A stretch of 35,577 nt of DNA from an uncultured Burkholderiales bacterium. GTDB lineage: Bacteria; Pseudomonadota; Gammaproteobacteria; Burkholderiales; Burkholderiaceae_C. Positions 1 to 8,370 of the stretch are shown here, one piece after another. The stretch lies in assembly GCA_903956845.1 (NCBI GenBank), contig CAJBOO010000061.1, forward strand, positions 1 through 35,577. Reading direction: 5' to 3'. The position numbers and the translations under genes were made by a program. The first letter of the stretch is position 1. Every line of letters begins with the position of its first letter. The notes below the pieces were generated by a model. It was given only the letters and a program-made list of their open reading frames with translations, did not search any database and had not been told where the DNA came from.

Positions 1-353
1 GCGGCAAAGCGCTCGATTTTGGTTTGCTCATAAGTGCGGATCATCACCAGGTCAACCATGCGGCTGATCACCTTGGCGCTGTCTTCGATGGGCTCGGCCC
101 GGCCCAATTGCGAGTCGCCAGTGGTCAGGTGAACCACCGCGCCACCCATTTGGTACATGCCCGCTTCAAAGCTGATGCGGGTGCGGGTGGAGGCCTTCTC
201 GAAAATCATGGCCAGGGTGCGGTCGGTCAGCGGTTGGTGCTTTTCATAGGCCTTGAATTTCGCCTTGATCAAGGCCGCACGGGTGAACAAATAGGCGTAG
301 TCTTGCGCCGTCATGTCGGTGAACTGCAAATAGTGTTTCAGGGGCTGGCGCAT
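1..353 (-). CDS. argF: Ornithine carbamoyltransferase, N-terminal part (cut by window edge)
   Basis: Cytoplasmic enzyme that joins carbamoyl phosphate and ornithine to give citrulline in arginine synthesis. Only the first 117 codons lie in the window; the frame runs open through base 1, so the gene continues to the left. The carbamoyl-phosphate binding motif STRTR is at residues 55-59, followed by SFE, and the start MRQPLKHYLQF is typical of betaproteobacterial ArgF. The ATG (351-353) comes one base after the argD stop, giving the junction TGA-C-ATG, so the two genes are co-transcribed and probably translationally coupled. The identification is secure; the C-terminal ornithine-binding half cannot be judged. 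Confidence 0.95.
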   Translation of the reverse strand, partial: MRQPLKHYLQFTDMTAQDYAYLFTRAALIKAKFKAYEKHQPLTDRTLAMIFEKASTRTRISFEAGMYQMGGAVVHLTTGDSQLGRAEPIEDSAKVISRMVDLVMIRTYEQTKIERFA

Positions 354-354
354 G

Positions 355-1557
355 TCAGTCCTTTGGGGTGTTCAAAAACTGTTTCACCAGCGGCACCAAG
401 ATCGCCACCACTTGGTCGGCTTCGGCCTCGGTCATGATGAGGGCGGGCAGCAAGCGGATCACGCTGTCGGCGGTCACGCTGATCAGCAAACCTGCTTCCA
501 AGGCCTGCGCCATCAGCGGGCCACAAGGCCGATCGAGTTCGATGCCGATCATCAAGCCTTGGCCCCGAATCTCTCTCACACCCGACATGCCTTGGAACTC
601 GCGCTCGAAAGCGGCTTTGAAATGCAAACCCACTCGATGGGCGTTGCCCAGCAAATCGTCCTCTTCCATGATGCGCAGCGTTTCCACCCCTGCGCGCATG
701 GCCAAGGGGTTGCCGCCAAAGGTGGTGCCATGGTTGCCGGGTTGGAAGATGCCGGCGGCCTTGGGGCCAGCCACCACCGCGCCGATGGGCACGCCAGAGC
801 CCAATCCTTTGGCCAAGGGCATGACATCGGGCAGGACGCCAGCCCATTGGTGGGCAAACCATTTGCCGGTGCGACCGATGCCGCATTGCACCTCGTCGAT
901 CATCAGCAACCAGTCCTGTTGGTCGCACAGGGCCCGCACCTCGCGCAGGTAGTCGGCCCGCATCGGGTTGATGCCGCCTTCGCCTTGGATGGTCTCGAAA
1001 AACACGGCCACCACGTTCGGGTTGCCTTGGGTGGCTTTTTTCAAGGCAGCGATGTCGTTGAGCGGCACCCGAATGAATCCCTCGACCAGCGGGCCAAAGC
1101 CTTTTTGGATTTTCTCGTTGCCCGTGGCGCTGAGCGTGGCAATGGAACGGCCATGAAAGGCGCGTTCATAGACCACGATTTCGGGGCGTTCAATGCCCTT
1201 GTCATGACCAAACTTGCGTGCCATTTTCAGGGCAGCCTCGTTGGCTTCCAGGCCTGAGTTGCAAAAGAAGGCATTGCGCATGCCCGACAACTCGACCAGC
1301 TTGTCGGCCAGTTGCTGCTGCAAGGGGATGTGATAGTAGTTGCAGCTGTGCATCATGCGGCCCACCTGGTCTTGCAGGGCAGGGGTGAGCTTGGGGTGGG
1401 CGTGGCCCAAGGTGTTGACCGCGATGCCAGCCAAGGCGTCCAAATAAGACTTGCCGGCGGTGTCCCACACATGCACACCTCGGCCATGCGAGACCGTCAT
1501 GGGCAGACGGCCATAGGTGTTCATCAGATGGGCGGCGGGATCGTGGGCGGCGGACAT
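355..1557 (-). CDS. argD: Acetylornithine aminotransferase
   Basis: PLP-dependent class III aminotransferase converting N-acetylglutamate semialdehyde to N-acetylornithine; members often also act in lysine synthesis. It has 400 residues, the usual length. Visible motifs are NSGLEANE (100-107), the PLP-ring aspartate in DEVQ (221-224), and the Schiff-base lysine K250 in the stretch LAKGLGSGVPIGA. I chose the ATG at 1557 rather than the in-frame one seven codons upstream because AAGGA lies six bases before it and the family usually begins close to this point. It heads the argD-argF unit, with argF starting one base after its stop. A TAGAAT element at 1629-1624 could be its promoter. Confidence 0.95.
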   Translation of the reverse strand: MSAAHDPAAHLMNTYGRLPMTVSHGRGVHVWDTAGKSYLDALAGIAVNTLGHAHPKLTPALQDQVGRMMHSCNYYHIPLQQQLADKLVELSGMRNAFFCNSGLEANEAALKMARKFGHDKGIERPEIVVYERAFHGRSIATLSATGNEKIQKGFGPLVEGFIRVPLNDIAALKKATQGNPNVVAVFFETIQGEGGINPMRADYLREVRALCDQQDWLLMIDEVQCGIGRTGKWFAHQWAGVLPDVMPLAKGLGSGVPIGAVVAGPKAAGIFQPGNHGTTFGGNPLAMRAGVETLRIMEEDDLLGNAHRVGLHFKAAFEREFQGMSGVREIRGQGLMIGIELDRPCGPLMAQALEAGLLISVTADSVIRLLPALIMTEAEADQVVAILVPLVKQFLNTPKD

Positions 1558-1623
1558 GGTGATTCCTTGGGGCAACAAAACGAAATCGGCTCTGCAGCCT
1601 GGTGGGCTGGAGCCGAGGACCCG

Positions 1624-1629
1624 ATTCTA
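1624..1629 (-). promoter_or_regulatory. Candidate -10 element for argD-argF
   Basis: TAGAAT read on the minus strand, about 67 bases before the argD start. No convincing -35 is present at 16-18 bases, so this rests on the hexamer and its position only. Confidence 0.35.
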
Positions 1630-1667
1630 GGGGCATGGCGTGTCAGATGCCTGAAACCACCCGGCCC

Positions 1668-1673
1668 TAGAAT
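1668..1673 (+). promoter_or_regulatory. Candidate -10 element, start-codon-proximal (leaderless) promoter
   Basis: TAGAAT followed by exactly six bases and then the GTG start of the DUF3579 gene at 1680. Transcription would begin at or next to the start codon. There is no Shine-Dalgarno sequence and no good -35. This is one of six such arrangements in the window. Confidence 0.4.
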
Positions 1674-1679
1674 GGTTTT

Positions 1680-1979
1680 GTGCAGAGCAACAATTCCAAA
1701 GAAATCATCATCCTGGGCGTGACCCGTGAAGGGCAGACTTTTCGCCCCAGCGACTGGGCCGAGCGCCTGGCAGGGGTGATGAGCAGCATCCGACCCGGCG
1801 GCGCGATCCCCGGTGACCACCTGAGTTATTCCCCTTGGTGCGTGCCCAACAGCCTGGATGGCCAAAAATGCGTCATCGTCCACCGCGACATCCGCGAGGC
1901 CAATGTCATGGCATGGGACTTCTTGATGGGTTTCGCCAAAGACAACAACCTGCAAATCATCCAAGCCCAAGCAGATTGA
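1680..1979 (+). CDS. DUF3579 family protein
   Basis: A 99-residue soluble protein matching the DUF3579 (PF12112-type) family of beta- and gammaproteobacteria, recognised from the N-terminal wording KEIIILGVTREGQTFRPSDW followed by AERLAGVMSS. The function is unknown; no signal peptide or membrane segment is visible. The start is GTG at 1680. No ATG in frame precedes the conserved part and there is no Shine-Dalgarno, so translation may be leaderless from the TAGAAT at 1668-1673. The gene stands alone, divergent from argD and convergent with rpsT, with a bidirectional terminator just after its stop. Confidence 0.85.
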   Translation: MQSNNSKEIIILGVTREGQTFRPSDWAERLAGVMSSIRPGGAIPGDHLSYSPWCVPNSLDGQKCVIVHRDIREANVMAWDFLMGFAKDNNLQIIQAQAD

Positions 1980-1992
1980 ACTGCCCATGAAA

Positions 1993-2030
1993 AAACCGCC
2001 CCGAAGGGCGGTTTCTCATTTTTTCTTTGC
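1993..2030. terminator. Bidirectional Rho-independent terminator between DUF3579 gene and rpsT
   Basis: A perfect 9-bp stem, AAACCGCCC (1993-2001) and GGGCGGTTT (2006-2014), closes a CGAA tetraloop. A T-rich run follows on the plus strand (to 2030) and a T-run on the minus strand (from the A-run at 1989-1995), so it can stop transcription from both convergent genes. On the rpsT side two weaker hairpins, GCCTGC/GCAGGC (2057-2073) and GCCTGA/TCAGGC (2084-2099), lie at and past the rpsT stop. Confidence 0.85.
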
Positions 2031-2093
2031 CAACAGCGCACCGGTTTCAAACGGCAGCCTGCTTTCGGCAGGCCGGGCTGGTTGCCTGAGTCG

Positions 2094-2393
2094 TCAGGCG
2101 GCGAGTGCCAGGGTTTTCACCTTGGCGGCCAAGCGGCTCTTGTCGCGAGCAGCCTTGTTTTTGTGGAAGATTTTCTTGTCGGCAATGATGTCCACCACGG
2201 ATTGCATCTTGCCAAACAGTTCAGCGGCTTTGACTTTGTCGCCTGCTTGAACGGCTTTTTCAACGTTTTTCACCGCGGTGCGGTATTTGGAGCGCAACGA
2301 GCTGTTGGCTTCGTTCAGTTTGACGTCTTGACGGGCGCGTTTGCGGCCCGACGCAAGGCGTGGGTTCTTTTTCTTGGGTTTGGCTGAGGCCAT
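2094..2393 (-). CDS. rpsT: 30S ribosomal protein S20
   Basis: Small basic protein binding the 5-prime domain of 16S rRNA in the 30S subunit. It has 99 residues, including the typical start [20 protein letters not shown], the central stretch [15 protein letters not shown], and the C-terminal stretch [18 protein letters not shown]. The ATG at 2393 is preceded by AAGGA with six bases between, and matches the family start; a longer in-frame extension is not credible. The gene is monocistronic, divergent from murJ, with an extended -10 promoter at 2447-2439. Confidence 0.97.
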   Translation of the reverse strand: MASAKPKKKNPRLASGRKRARQDVKLNEANSSLRSKYRTAVKNVEKAVQAGDKVKAAELFGKMQSVVDIIADKKIFHKNKAARDKSRLAAKVKTLALAA

Positions 2394-2438
2394 GGTAATT
2401 CCTTTGAGGGTTTGAGGATGATGCTGGCAAAGCCGTAC

Positions 2439-2447
2439 ATTGTAGCA
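2439..2447 (-). promoter_or_regulatory. Extended -10 promoter of rpsT
   Basis: On the minus strand TGC-TACAAT forms an extended -10 about 45 bases before the rpsT ATG. The -35 is poor, as is common with extended -10 promoters. Confidence 0.6.
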
Positions 2448-2478
2448 AACCCCCAAGCCACGGCCATTTCCAGGACGC

Positions 2479-2484
2479 TACACT
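2479..2484 (+). promoter_or_regulatory. Candidate -10 element, start-codon-proximal (leaderless) promoter of murJ
   Basis: TACACT followed by six bases and the GTG start of murJ at 2491. There is no Shine-Dalgarno before the GTG and no clear -35. Confidence 0.4.
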
Positions 2485-2490
2485 CGTCCG

Positions 2491-4056
2491 GTGAGCTTGT
2501 TCAAGTCCGCCTCTACCGTCTCCTTGCTGACCCTGTTGTCACGCATCACAGGCTTCGTGCGCGAGACCTTGATCGCCAGCGCTTTCGGGGCCAGTGCCCT
2601 GACCGATGCCTTCCGGGTGGCGTTTCTCATCCCCAATTTGTTCCGTCGCTTGTTCGCCGAAGGCGCATTCAGCCAGGCTTTCGTGCCCGTCTTGGCAGCC
2701 ACCCGCGCTGAGCAGGGCGACGCCGCCACGAAAACCTTGATCGACAAAGTGGCCACGGTGCTGGCCTGGTCAGTGCTGCTCACCAGCCTCTTGGGCGTGT
2801 TGGCCGCGCCAGGTTTGGTCTGGCTCATGGCCAGCGGTTTGCAGCAAACGCCTACGGGCATGACGACCGCGGTCAACCTCACCCGCTACATGTTTCCCTA
2901 CATCGCTTTCATGTCCATGGTGGCCTTGTCGGCGGGCATCTTGAACACTTGGCGGCGATTCGCCGTTCCCGCGGCCACGCCTGTGTTGCTCAATGTCAGC
3001 ATGATCTTGGCGGCTTGGCTGGGCGCACCTTGGCTGGCGTCGCAGGGCATCGAGCCCATCTATGCCTTGGCGGTCGGGGTGATGCTGGGCGGCGTGTTGC
3101 AGTTGGCGGTGCAAATCCCCGCGCTCAAGCGGCTCGGACTGCTGCCGCGCATCGCGTTGTCGCCTGCTGGTATCCGCGACGCTTGGAACGATGGCGGTAC
3201 CCGTCGCATCCTGGGTCTGATGGGTCCTGCCTTGTTGGGCGTGGGCGTGGCGCAGCTGTCTTTGCTGATCAACACCCAGATCGCCTCGCACCTGACCCCG
3301 GGCAGCGTGAGCTGGGTGAATTACGCCGACCGCTTGATGGAGTTTCCGATCGCTTTGTTGGGCGTGGCCCTGGGGGTGGTGCTCATGCCCCAGTTGTCTG
3401 CGGCCAAAGCCAGCGGCGACAGCGAGCGTTACAGCGCCATGCTGGACTGGGGTTTGCGTTGGGTGGTGTTATTGGCTTGGCCGTGCGCCGTGGCCTTGGT
3501 GGTGTTTGCCCAGCCCCTGGTGGCGGTGATTTACCACTATGGTGCATTCACGGCACACGATGTGGTGCAAACCACGGCCGCGTTGACGGGCTATGGCGTG
3601 GGCCTGTTGGGCTTGGTCGCGATCAAGGTGCTGGCGCCCGGTTTTTATGCCAACCAAGACACCCGCACGCCTGTGCAGATCGCGGTCATGGTGTTGGTGT
3701 TCACCCAAATCATGAACTGGCTGCTGGTGCCTTACCTCGCGCATGCCGCGCTCACCTTGTCGATTGGCTTGGGTGCCTTGCTCAACGCCCTGAGTCTGCT
3801 CATTGGCTTGAGGATGCAAGGCAAATACCAACCCTTGGCTGGTTGGTTCAAGCTGGTCATGCAGGTGTTGTTGGCCTCTGCAGTGTTTGGCGGATTGTTG
3901 ATCTGGGCTGCGCAGCAATGGGACTGGACGGCTTTGCAATCGCAAGCCCTGTGGCGTGTCGGTTTGATGACTGGCGTGGGGGCAGGTGCCGGTGTGGTTT
4001 ATTTCGCTACTCTGAGGGGTCTTGGGGTGGACTTGCGTGCGCTGTGGCGGCGCTGA
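2491..4056 (+). CDS. murJ: Lipid II flippase MurJ
   Basis: Polytopic inner-membrane protein of the MOP superfamily that moves lipid II across the membrane for peptidoglycan synthesis. At 521 residues and about 14 hydrophobic segments it is full length. The N-terminus, SASTVSLLTLLSRITGFVRE then ALTDAFRVAFLIPNLFRRLFAEGAFSQAFVP across the first 70 residues, is the family hallmark with its conserved arginines. The start is GTG at 2491, which gives the canonical MSLFKSAS beginning; there is no Shine-Dalgarno but a -10-like TACACT ends six bases before it. It is divergent from rpsT and 15 bases ahead of the SirB1-like gene, probably one unit. Confidence 0.96.
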   Translation: MSLFKSASTVSLLTLLSRITGFVRETLIASAFGASALTDAFRVAFLIPNLFRRLFAEGAFSQAFVPVLAATRAEQGDAATKTLIDKVATVLAWSVLLTSLLGVLAAPGLVWLMASGLQQTPTGMTTAVNLTRYMFPYIAFMSMVALSAGILNTWRRFAVPAATPVLLNVSMILAAWLGAPWLASQGIEPIYALAVGVMLGGVLQLAVQIPALKRLGLLPRIALSPAGIRDAWNDGGTRRILGLMGPALLGVGVAQLSLLINTQIASHLTPGSVSWVNYADRLMEFPIALLGVALGVVLMPQLSAAKASGDSERYSAMLDWGLRWVVLLAWPCAVALVVFAQPLVAVIYHYGAFTAHDVVQTTAALTGYGVGLLGLVAIKVLAPGFYANQDTRTPVQIAVMVLVFTQIMNWLLVPYLAHAALTLSIGLGALLNALSLLIGLRMQGKYQPLAGWFKLVMQVLLASAVFGGLLIWAAQQWDWTALQSQALWRVGLMTGVGAGAGVVYFATLRGLGVDLRALWRR

Positions 4057-4071
4057 AGGCATGATGCGAGC

Positions 4072-4782
4072 ATGGATTACAAATTAAAGTTGCCCACGGC
4101 ACTCGACTACTTCACCACCTTGGTGCAAAGCGATGACGAGTTTCCCTTGCTGGAAACCGCGGTCAGCCTGGCTCAGGACGAATACCCCGGCCTGGACATA
4201 CAGCAAGTGCTGAGCGAGGTAGACCAACTCAGCGCCAAGCTCAAGCGTCGCTTGATGCCCGAGGCGGACCCCTTGGACAAGCTGCGTGAATTGAACCAGT
4301 TTTTCTACCAAGAGTTGCGCTTTGGCGGCAACATTAACCATTACGACGACCCGAACAACAGCTACCTCAACCGCGTGTTGGAGCGCCGCTTGGGCATCCC
4401 CATCAGCTTGGCCGTGCTGTGGCTCGAGCTAGGACACAGCCTGGGTTTGAAAGTGCATGGCGTGGGCTTTCCGGGCCATTTTTTGGTCAAACTGGACCTC
4501 ACCTATCCCCAAGAAGGCCATGTGGTGCTCGACCCGTTCAGTGGCGAATCCTTGAGCCGAGACGACCTGGCCGAGCGCTTGATCCCTTGGCTGCATGGCG
4601 CCAAGCCTGGTCGACCCAGTGCGGTGTCAGATGATGCGCTGTCGTTTCACCTGGAGCCCGCTTCGCCCCGCGACATCATTGCCCGGATGTTGCGCAATTT
4701 GCAGGAAATCTACCGACGCTTGGGCGATCAAGCGCGACTGGCCAAAGTGCAGGCGCGTTTGGCGGTGTTGTTGCCGCCTTAG
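4072..4782 (+). CDS. SirB1 family / transglutaminase-like (tetratricopeptide-associated) protein
   Basis: A 236-residue soluble protein of the SirB1 family (transglutaminase-like core 2). It carries the expected order: a helical N-terminus (1-60), the stretch LNQFFYQELRFGGNINHYDD with NSYLNRVLERRLGIPISLAVLW around 85-125, then GVGFPGHFLVKL near 137-148, where glycine/proline/histidine resembles the family core. A short helical region at the C-terminus (RDIIARMLRNLQEIYRRLGD) is TPR-like. The biochemical function is unproven in this family. It follows murJ by 15 bases, suggesting co-transcription, and converges on purM across a GC-rich hairpin. Confidence 0.85.
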   Translation: MDYKLKLPTALDYFTTLVQSDDEFPLLETAVSLAQDEYPGLDIQQVLSEVDQLSAKLKRRLMPEADPLDKLRELNQFFYQELRFGGNINHYDDPNNSYLNRVLERRLGIPISLAVLWLELGHSLGLKVHGVGFPGHFLVKLDLTYPQEGHVVLDPFSGESLSRDDLAERLIPWLHGAKPGRPSAVSDDALSFHLEPASPRDIIARMLRNLQEIYRRLGDQARLAKVQARLAVLLPP

Positions 4783-4797
4783 CAGGCGCGGCTGACA

Positions 4798-4817
4798 GCG
4801 GGGCAGCCAGGCCCCGC
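4798..4817. terminator. GC-rich hairpin between convergent SirB1-like gene and purM
   Basis: A perfect 7-bp stem, GCGGGGC/GCCCCGC, around AGCCAG, lying between the two stop codons. Neither strand has a T-run after it, so it may act with Rho or only as a 3-prime stability element. Confidence 0.4.
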
Positions 4818-4822
4818 GCCAC

Positions 4823-5854
4823 TCAGGCCTGGATCACGACCGGTGCCGTGTTGCCGCGCTCGGCAATCACACCGATTTGATACACCTGCTCACCCCTGTC
4901 CGCCAAGGTCTTGGCGCAAGCCCCAGCCGCCGCCGCGTCAAGCACCAGCACCATGCCGATGCCGTTGTTGAAAGTGCGGCACATCTCGGCTTCGTCAATG
5001 CCCGCAGTGGTTTGCAGCCAGCTGAACAACTCGGTGCGCGGCCAGCTGCTGCGCACCAAATGCGCCGCACAAGCCTCAGGCAGCACGCGCGGGATGTTCT
5101 CGGTCAAGCCACCACCCGTGATGTGCGCCAAGGCTTTGATCGGGTGGTCTTTCAAGGCCGCCAACACGCTTTTCACATACAAGCGGGTCGGGGCCATCAA
5201 GGCTTGTTTGAATGGCAAACCGTCCAAAGTGGCGGGCAGGTCAGAAGCGGCGCGGTCAATGCATTTGCGCACCAAGCTAAAGCCATTGGAATGCACGCCG
5301 CTGGAGGCCAAACCCAACACCACATCACCAGGCTTGACATCTTGCCCGGTGAGGATCTTGCTTTTCTCGACCACGCCCACCGCAAAACCGGCCAGGTCGT
5401 ATTCGCCAGCGGGGTACATGCCGGGCATTTCAGCGGTTTCGCCGCCAATCAGGGCACAGCCAGAGAGCTCGCAGCCCTTGGCAATGCCACCGACCACGGC
5501 CGCAGCGGTGTCGACATCGAGCTTGCCGCAGGCGAAGTAGTCAAGGAAAAACAAGGGCTCAGCGCCTTGCACCAGCACGTCGTTCACGCTCATGGCCACC
5601 AAATCGATGCCCACGGTGTCGTGCATCTGCCATTCAAACGCCAACTTGAGCTTGGTGCCCACGCCGTCGGTGCCGCTGACCAGCACGGGTTCTGTGTAGT
5701 TTTTGGGCACCTCGAACAAGGCGCCAAATCCACCGATGCCTGCCAACACGCCTTCACGCATGGTTTTCTTGGCCAAGGGCTTGATGCGTTCAACCAAGGC
5801 GTCGCCAGCGTCAATGTCAACGCCAGCGTCTTTGTAGGAAAGGGGAGTGTTCAT
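4823..5854 (-). CDS. purM: Phosphoribosylformylglycinamidine cyclo-ligase (AIR synthetase)
   Basis: ATP-dependent ring closure of FGAM to AIR, the fifth step of de novo purine synthesis, in the cytoplasm. At 343 residues it is the usual length (about 345). The start [20 protein letters not shown] is typical; [13 protein letters not shown], the adjoining [20 protein letters not shown] and [11 protein letters not shown] are PurM-superfamily ATP/substrate motifs. I chose the ATG at 5854; a longer start at 5878 adds eight non-conserved residues. It is divergent from the AI-2E-type transporter gene; the spacer contains a TAGAAT dyad. Standard housekeeping gene, nothing odd in the product. Confidence 0.97.
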   Translation of the reverse strand: MNTPLSYKDAGVDIDAGDALVERIKPLAKKTMREGVLAGIGGFGALFEVPKNYTEPVLVSGTDGVGTKLKLAFEWQMHDTVGIDLVAMSVNDVLVQGAEPLFFLDYFACGKLDVDTAAAVVGGIAKGCELSGCALIGGETAEMPGMYPAGEYDLAGFAVGVVEKSKILTGQDVKPGDVVLGLASSGVHSNGFSLVRKCIDRAASDLPATLDGLPFKQALMAPTRLYVKSVLAALKDHPIKALAHITGGGLTENIPRVLPEACAAHLVRSSWPRTELFSWLQTTAGIDEAEMCRTFNNGIGMVLVLDAAAAGACAKTLADRGEQVYQIGVIAERGNTAPVVIQA

Positions 5855-5890
5855 GTGCACGGTGCGCCAATGCGCCAAGGGGTCGGTCGA

Positions 5891-5908
5891 TAGAATCAGG
5901 GGATTCTA
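5891..5908. promoter_or_regulatory. Symmetric TAGAAT dyad, candidate overlapping opposed promoters
   Basis: TAGAATC (5891-5897), AGGG, GATTCTA (5902-5908) is a perfect 7-bp inverted repeat that puts a TAGAAT -10-like hexamer on each strand. One would fire rightward to the transporter (ATG 5932), the other leftward to purM (ATG 5854). The two cannot be occupied together. The -35 elements are weak on both sides. An operator is the alternative reading. Confidence 0.45.
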
Positions 5909-5931
5909 ATTGCCGGGTCTCCCGCCGCCTG

Positions 5932-7002
5932 ATGTTCACATCCCCTGACAACCGTTGGTACGCCGCTTGGCTGCTCATCCTTGCCGCCTTGCTGTGGCTG
6001 CTGTGGTGGCTCACCCCCGTGCTGACGCCGTTTTTGGTGGCCGCTGTCATGGCCTACATCCTGTCGCCCATGGTGACGCAACTCGACGAGTGGCTGGGGG
6101 GCCAGTTGCCCCGCGTGTGGCTGGTGGTGCTGGTCGAGTTCGTGTTTTTGGTCCTGCTGGTGGCCTTGGTGGCCATGGTGGTGCCGGTGTTTTTCAAAGA
6201 AGCCGCGCGGATGCAAGACCAGTTGCCAGGCTTGCTGGCGAAACTTCAAACCCAAGTCGCACCCACCTTGGCCAGTTGGGGCGTGGAATTCAGCGTTGAC
6301 CCGCAGGCCTTCAAGTCTTTCTTGAGTGACCACGTGGCCTCGATGTGGGAAAACGGTTTGTCTTCCGTGCTCACGTCTTTGCAAATTGGCGGCAGCGTGG
6401 CGCTGGCGCTGATTGGCAACCTGGTGTTGATCCCCGTGGCTTTGTTTTACCTGCTGCTCGACGGCCACCATGCGCTGGCGCATTTGCGCGATTGGATACC
6501 GGTCAAAGCCAAGGACAGCGTGGCTGGTTTTGTGCAAGAGGCTGACACCGTGCTCGGCGAATACGTGCGCGGGCAGTTGATGGTGATGTTGATCTTGTCG
6601 GTCTACTACGTGCTCGGGCTGTCCTTGTTCGGCTTGTCAGTGGCTTGGCCGATTGGCATCTTCACCGGCTTGGCGGTGTTTGTGCCTTATGTGGGTTTTG
6701 GCGTGGGTTTGTTGTTGGCCGCGTTGGCGGGCTTTTTGGAGATGGCCCCGATGCAAGCAGGCATCATGTTGGCGGTTGTTTTTGGTCTGGGGCAACTCAT
6801 CGAAAGCTTCATCTTGACGCCTCGCCTGATTGGTGAGCGCATTGGCTTACACCCCCTGACCGTGATTTTTGCTTTGCTGGCCTTTGGTCAGCTGCTGGGC
6901 TTTGTGGGTGTCTTGATGGCCTTGCCTGCCAGTGCGGTCTTGTTGGTTGCCTTGCGCCGTTTACGCACCCGCTATTTCAGCAGCCGTTTATATGAAGGCT
7001 GA
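5932..7002 (+). CDS. AI-2E family transporter (PerM-like inner membrane protein)
   Basis: A 356-residue polytopic membrane protein of the AI-2E transporter/PerM family. Two hydrophobic hairpins come first (about 12-70), then a periplasmic-type amphipathic region (85-145), then four to five further transmembrane segments with the family stretch FVPYVGFGVGLLLAALAGFL near 245-265 and GQLIESFILTPRLIGERIGL near 288-307, followed by HPLTVIFALLAFGQLLGFVG. The substrate is not known; the family name comes from one E. coli member. It is seven bases ahead of hda and is the first gene of a purM-opposed cluster often found in Burkholderiales. Confidence 0.9.
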   Translation: MFTSPDNRWYAAWLLILAALLWLLWWLTPVLTPFLVAAVMAYILSPMVTQLDEWLGGQLPRVWLVVLVEFVFLVLLVALVAMVVPVFFKEAARMQDQLPGLLAKLQTQVAPTLASWGVEFSVDPQAFKSFLSDHVASMWENGLSSVLTSLQIGGSVALALIGNLVLIPVALFYLLLDGHHALAHLRDWIPVKAKDSVAGFVQEADTVLGEYVRGQLMVMLILSVYYVLGLSLFGLSVAWPIGIFTGLAVFVPYVGFGVGLLLAALAGFLEMAPMQAGIMLAVVFGLGQLIESFILTPRLIGERIGLHPLTVIFALLAFGQLLGFVGVLMALPASAVLLVALRRLRTRYFSSRLYEG

Positions 7003-7008
7003 GCGCGC

Positions 7009-7695
7009 ATGAAACAAATCGCGCTCGACATCGGGGTGTCGGTCGGCCCGAGCTTGGCCAACTTTTATCCCGGTCACAACGCAGCCGCCTTGGCCCACCT
7101 CGAGCTCTGGATGGCGGGCAGCACCCGTTCGCCCGTGCCCACCTACCTGTGGGGCGAACACGGTTGTGGCAAAACCCATCTGCTCACCGCGGTGGCCGAG
7201 CACATCCGCGCGCAAGGTGCGTTGGTGGGTTGGATCGACGCGAACACCGAACAACCGACGGCCTTCAACCCCGAATGGGAAGTGCTGGTCTTGGACGATG
7301 TACAGCGGTTTTCAGCCGTGCAACAACACGCTGCTTTCAATTGGTTTGTCAATGCCGCCACGCCTGGCGCATCACGCCAACCTTGGGTGTTGGCCGCGGG
7401 CACGGTGCCGCCGCCAGACCTGCATTTGCGAGAAGACCTGCGCACCCGCCTCGGTTGGGGCCATGTCTTTCACCTCCAACTCCTGGACGACGACCAGCGG
7501 CGTGAGGTGCTGCTGCGCCACGCCCAGGCCTTGGGCATGACGCTTAACCACGATGTGTTGGACTACCTTTTGTCACGCTTTAGCCGCGACTTGGGGCATT
7601 TGATGGATTTGTTGCAACGCTTGGACACCTATGCCTTGCAAACCCAGCGTCCCCTCACCATCCCCTTGTTGCGGGCCATGCTTGATGAGTTGTGA
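7009..7695 (+). CDS. hda: DnaA regulatory inactivator Hda
   Basis: AAA+ protein related to DnaA domain III that, with the DNA-loaded beta clamp, promotes hydrolysis of DnaA-bound ATP and so limits re-initiation. It has 228 residues. The N-terminal MKQIALDIG occupies the clamp-binding motif position; Walker A GEHGCGKTH is at 49-57 and Walker B VLVLDD at 92-97; the sensor/arginine region follows at LHLREDLRTRLGWG. There is no DNA-binding domain IV, which separates it from DnaA. The clamp motif is a weak match to the canonical Q-L-x-L-P form. It sits between the transporter and the HAD gene with gaps of 6 and 3 bases, in an operon. Confidence 0.9.
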   Translation: MKQIALDIGVSVGPSLANFYPGHNAAALAHLELWMAGSTRSPVPTYLWGEHGCGKTHLLTAVAEHIRAQGALVGWIDANTEQPTAFNPEWEVLVLDDVQRFSAVQQHAAFNWFVNAATPGASRQPWVLAAGTVPPPDLHLREDLRTRLGWGHVFHLQLLDDDQRREVLLRHAQALGMTLNHDVLDYLLSRFSRDLGHLMDLLQRLDTYALQTQRPLTIPLLRAMLDEL

Positions 7696-7698
7696 ACC

Positions 7699-8370
7699 AT
7701 GAACCTCGCGCTGTTTGACCTGGACCACACCTTGCTCCCACTGGACTCTGACCAGTCGTGGGGCGAGTTCACCTTGTCGTTGGGATGGGTTGACCCCGCC
7801 ACCTTCAAAGCCAAAAACGATGGTTTTTATGCTGACTATCAAGCCGGGTGTTTGGATATCCATGACTATGTCCGTTTTTCCACCGCCGCGGTCCGCCAGC
7901 AAGGGCATGCGGCAGCCAATGCCGCCCACGCCCAGTTCATGGCCCAAGTGATTCGTCCCGCCTTGCTGCCCGCTGCGCTGGCGCTGGTGGACGAGCACCG
8001 CCGCCGTGGCGACACCTTGGTGATGGTCACCGCCACCAATGAATTCGTTACCCGCCCGATTGCCCAGGCCTTTGGAATGGAAGTCTTGTTGGCGGTCGAA
8101 CTCGAGCGCGATGCAGACGGCCTTTTCACGGGTGAGATCCAAGGCGTACCCACGCTGCGCGAGGGCAAGGTCACGCGTGTGGAGCAGTGGTTGGCCAGCC
8201 AAGGCCTGACCCTGGCCGATGTGCATGCCACTTTCTACAGCGATTCGATGAACGACCTGCCCTTGCTGGACAAGGTGCAAACACCGGTGGTGACCAATGG
8301 CAGTCCAGCCCTGCGGCAAATCGCGATGGAGCGCGGATGGCGTATCCTCGACCTTTTCGAGAACACATGA
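7699..8370 (+). CDS. HAD-IB family phosphatase (SerB-like)
   Basis: A 223-residue cytoplasmic hydrolase of the haloacid dehalogenase superfamily, subfamily IB (phosphoserine-phosphatase-like). Motif I is DLDHTLL with the nucleophile D7 and acid D9; motif II is the threonine/serine in MVTATNEFVT; motif IV is SDSMNDLPLL. The cap is helical (30-110). The substrate cannot be named: SerB proper is usually longer or placed elsewhere. Its stop overlaps the pcnB start as ATGA (8367-8370), so the two are translationally coupled. The start lies three bases after the hda stop. Confidence 0.88.
   Translation: MNLALFDLDHTLLPLDSDQSWGEFTLSLGWVDPATFKAKNDGFYADYQAGCLDIHDYVRFSTAAVRQQGHAAANAAHAQFMAQVIRPALLPAALALVDEHRRRGDTLVMVTATNEFVTRPIAQAFGMEVLLAVELERDADGLFTGEIQGVPTLREGKVTRVEQWLASQGLTLADVHATFYSDSMNDLPLLDKVQTPVVTNGSPALRQIAMERGWRILDLFENT

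Noticed and set aside
4877-5893. A 338-codon plus-strand frame antisense to purM.
   Set aside because: purM on the minus strand is full length with all motifs; the antisense frame has no recognisable features.
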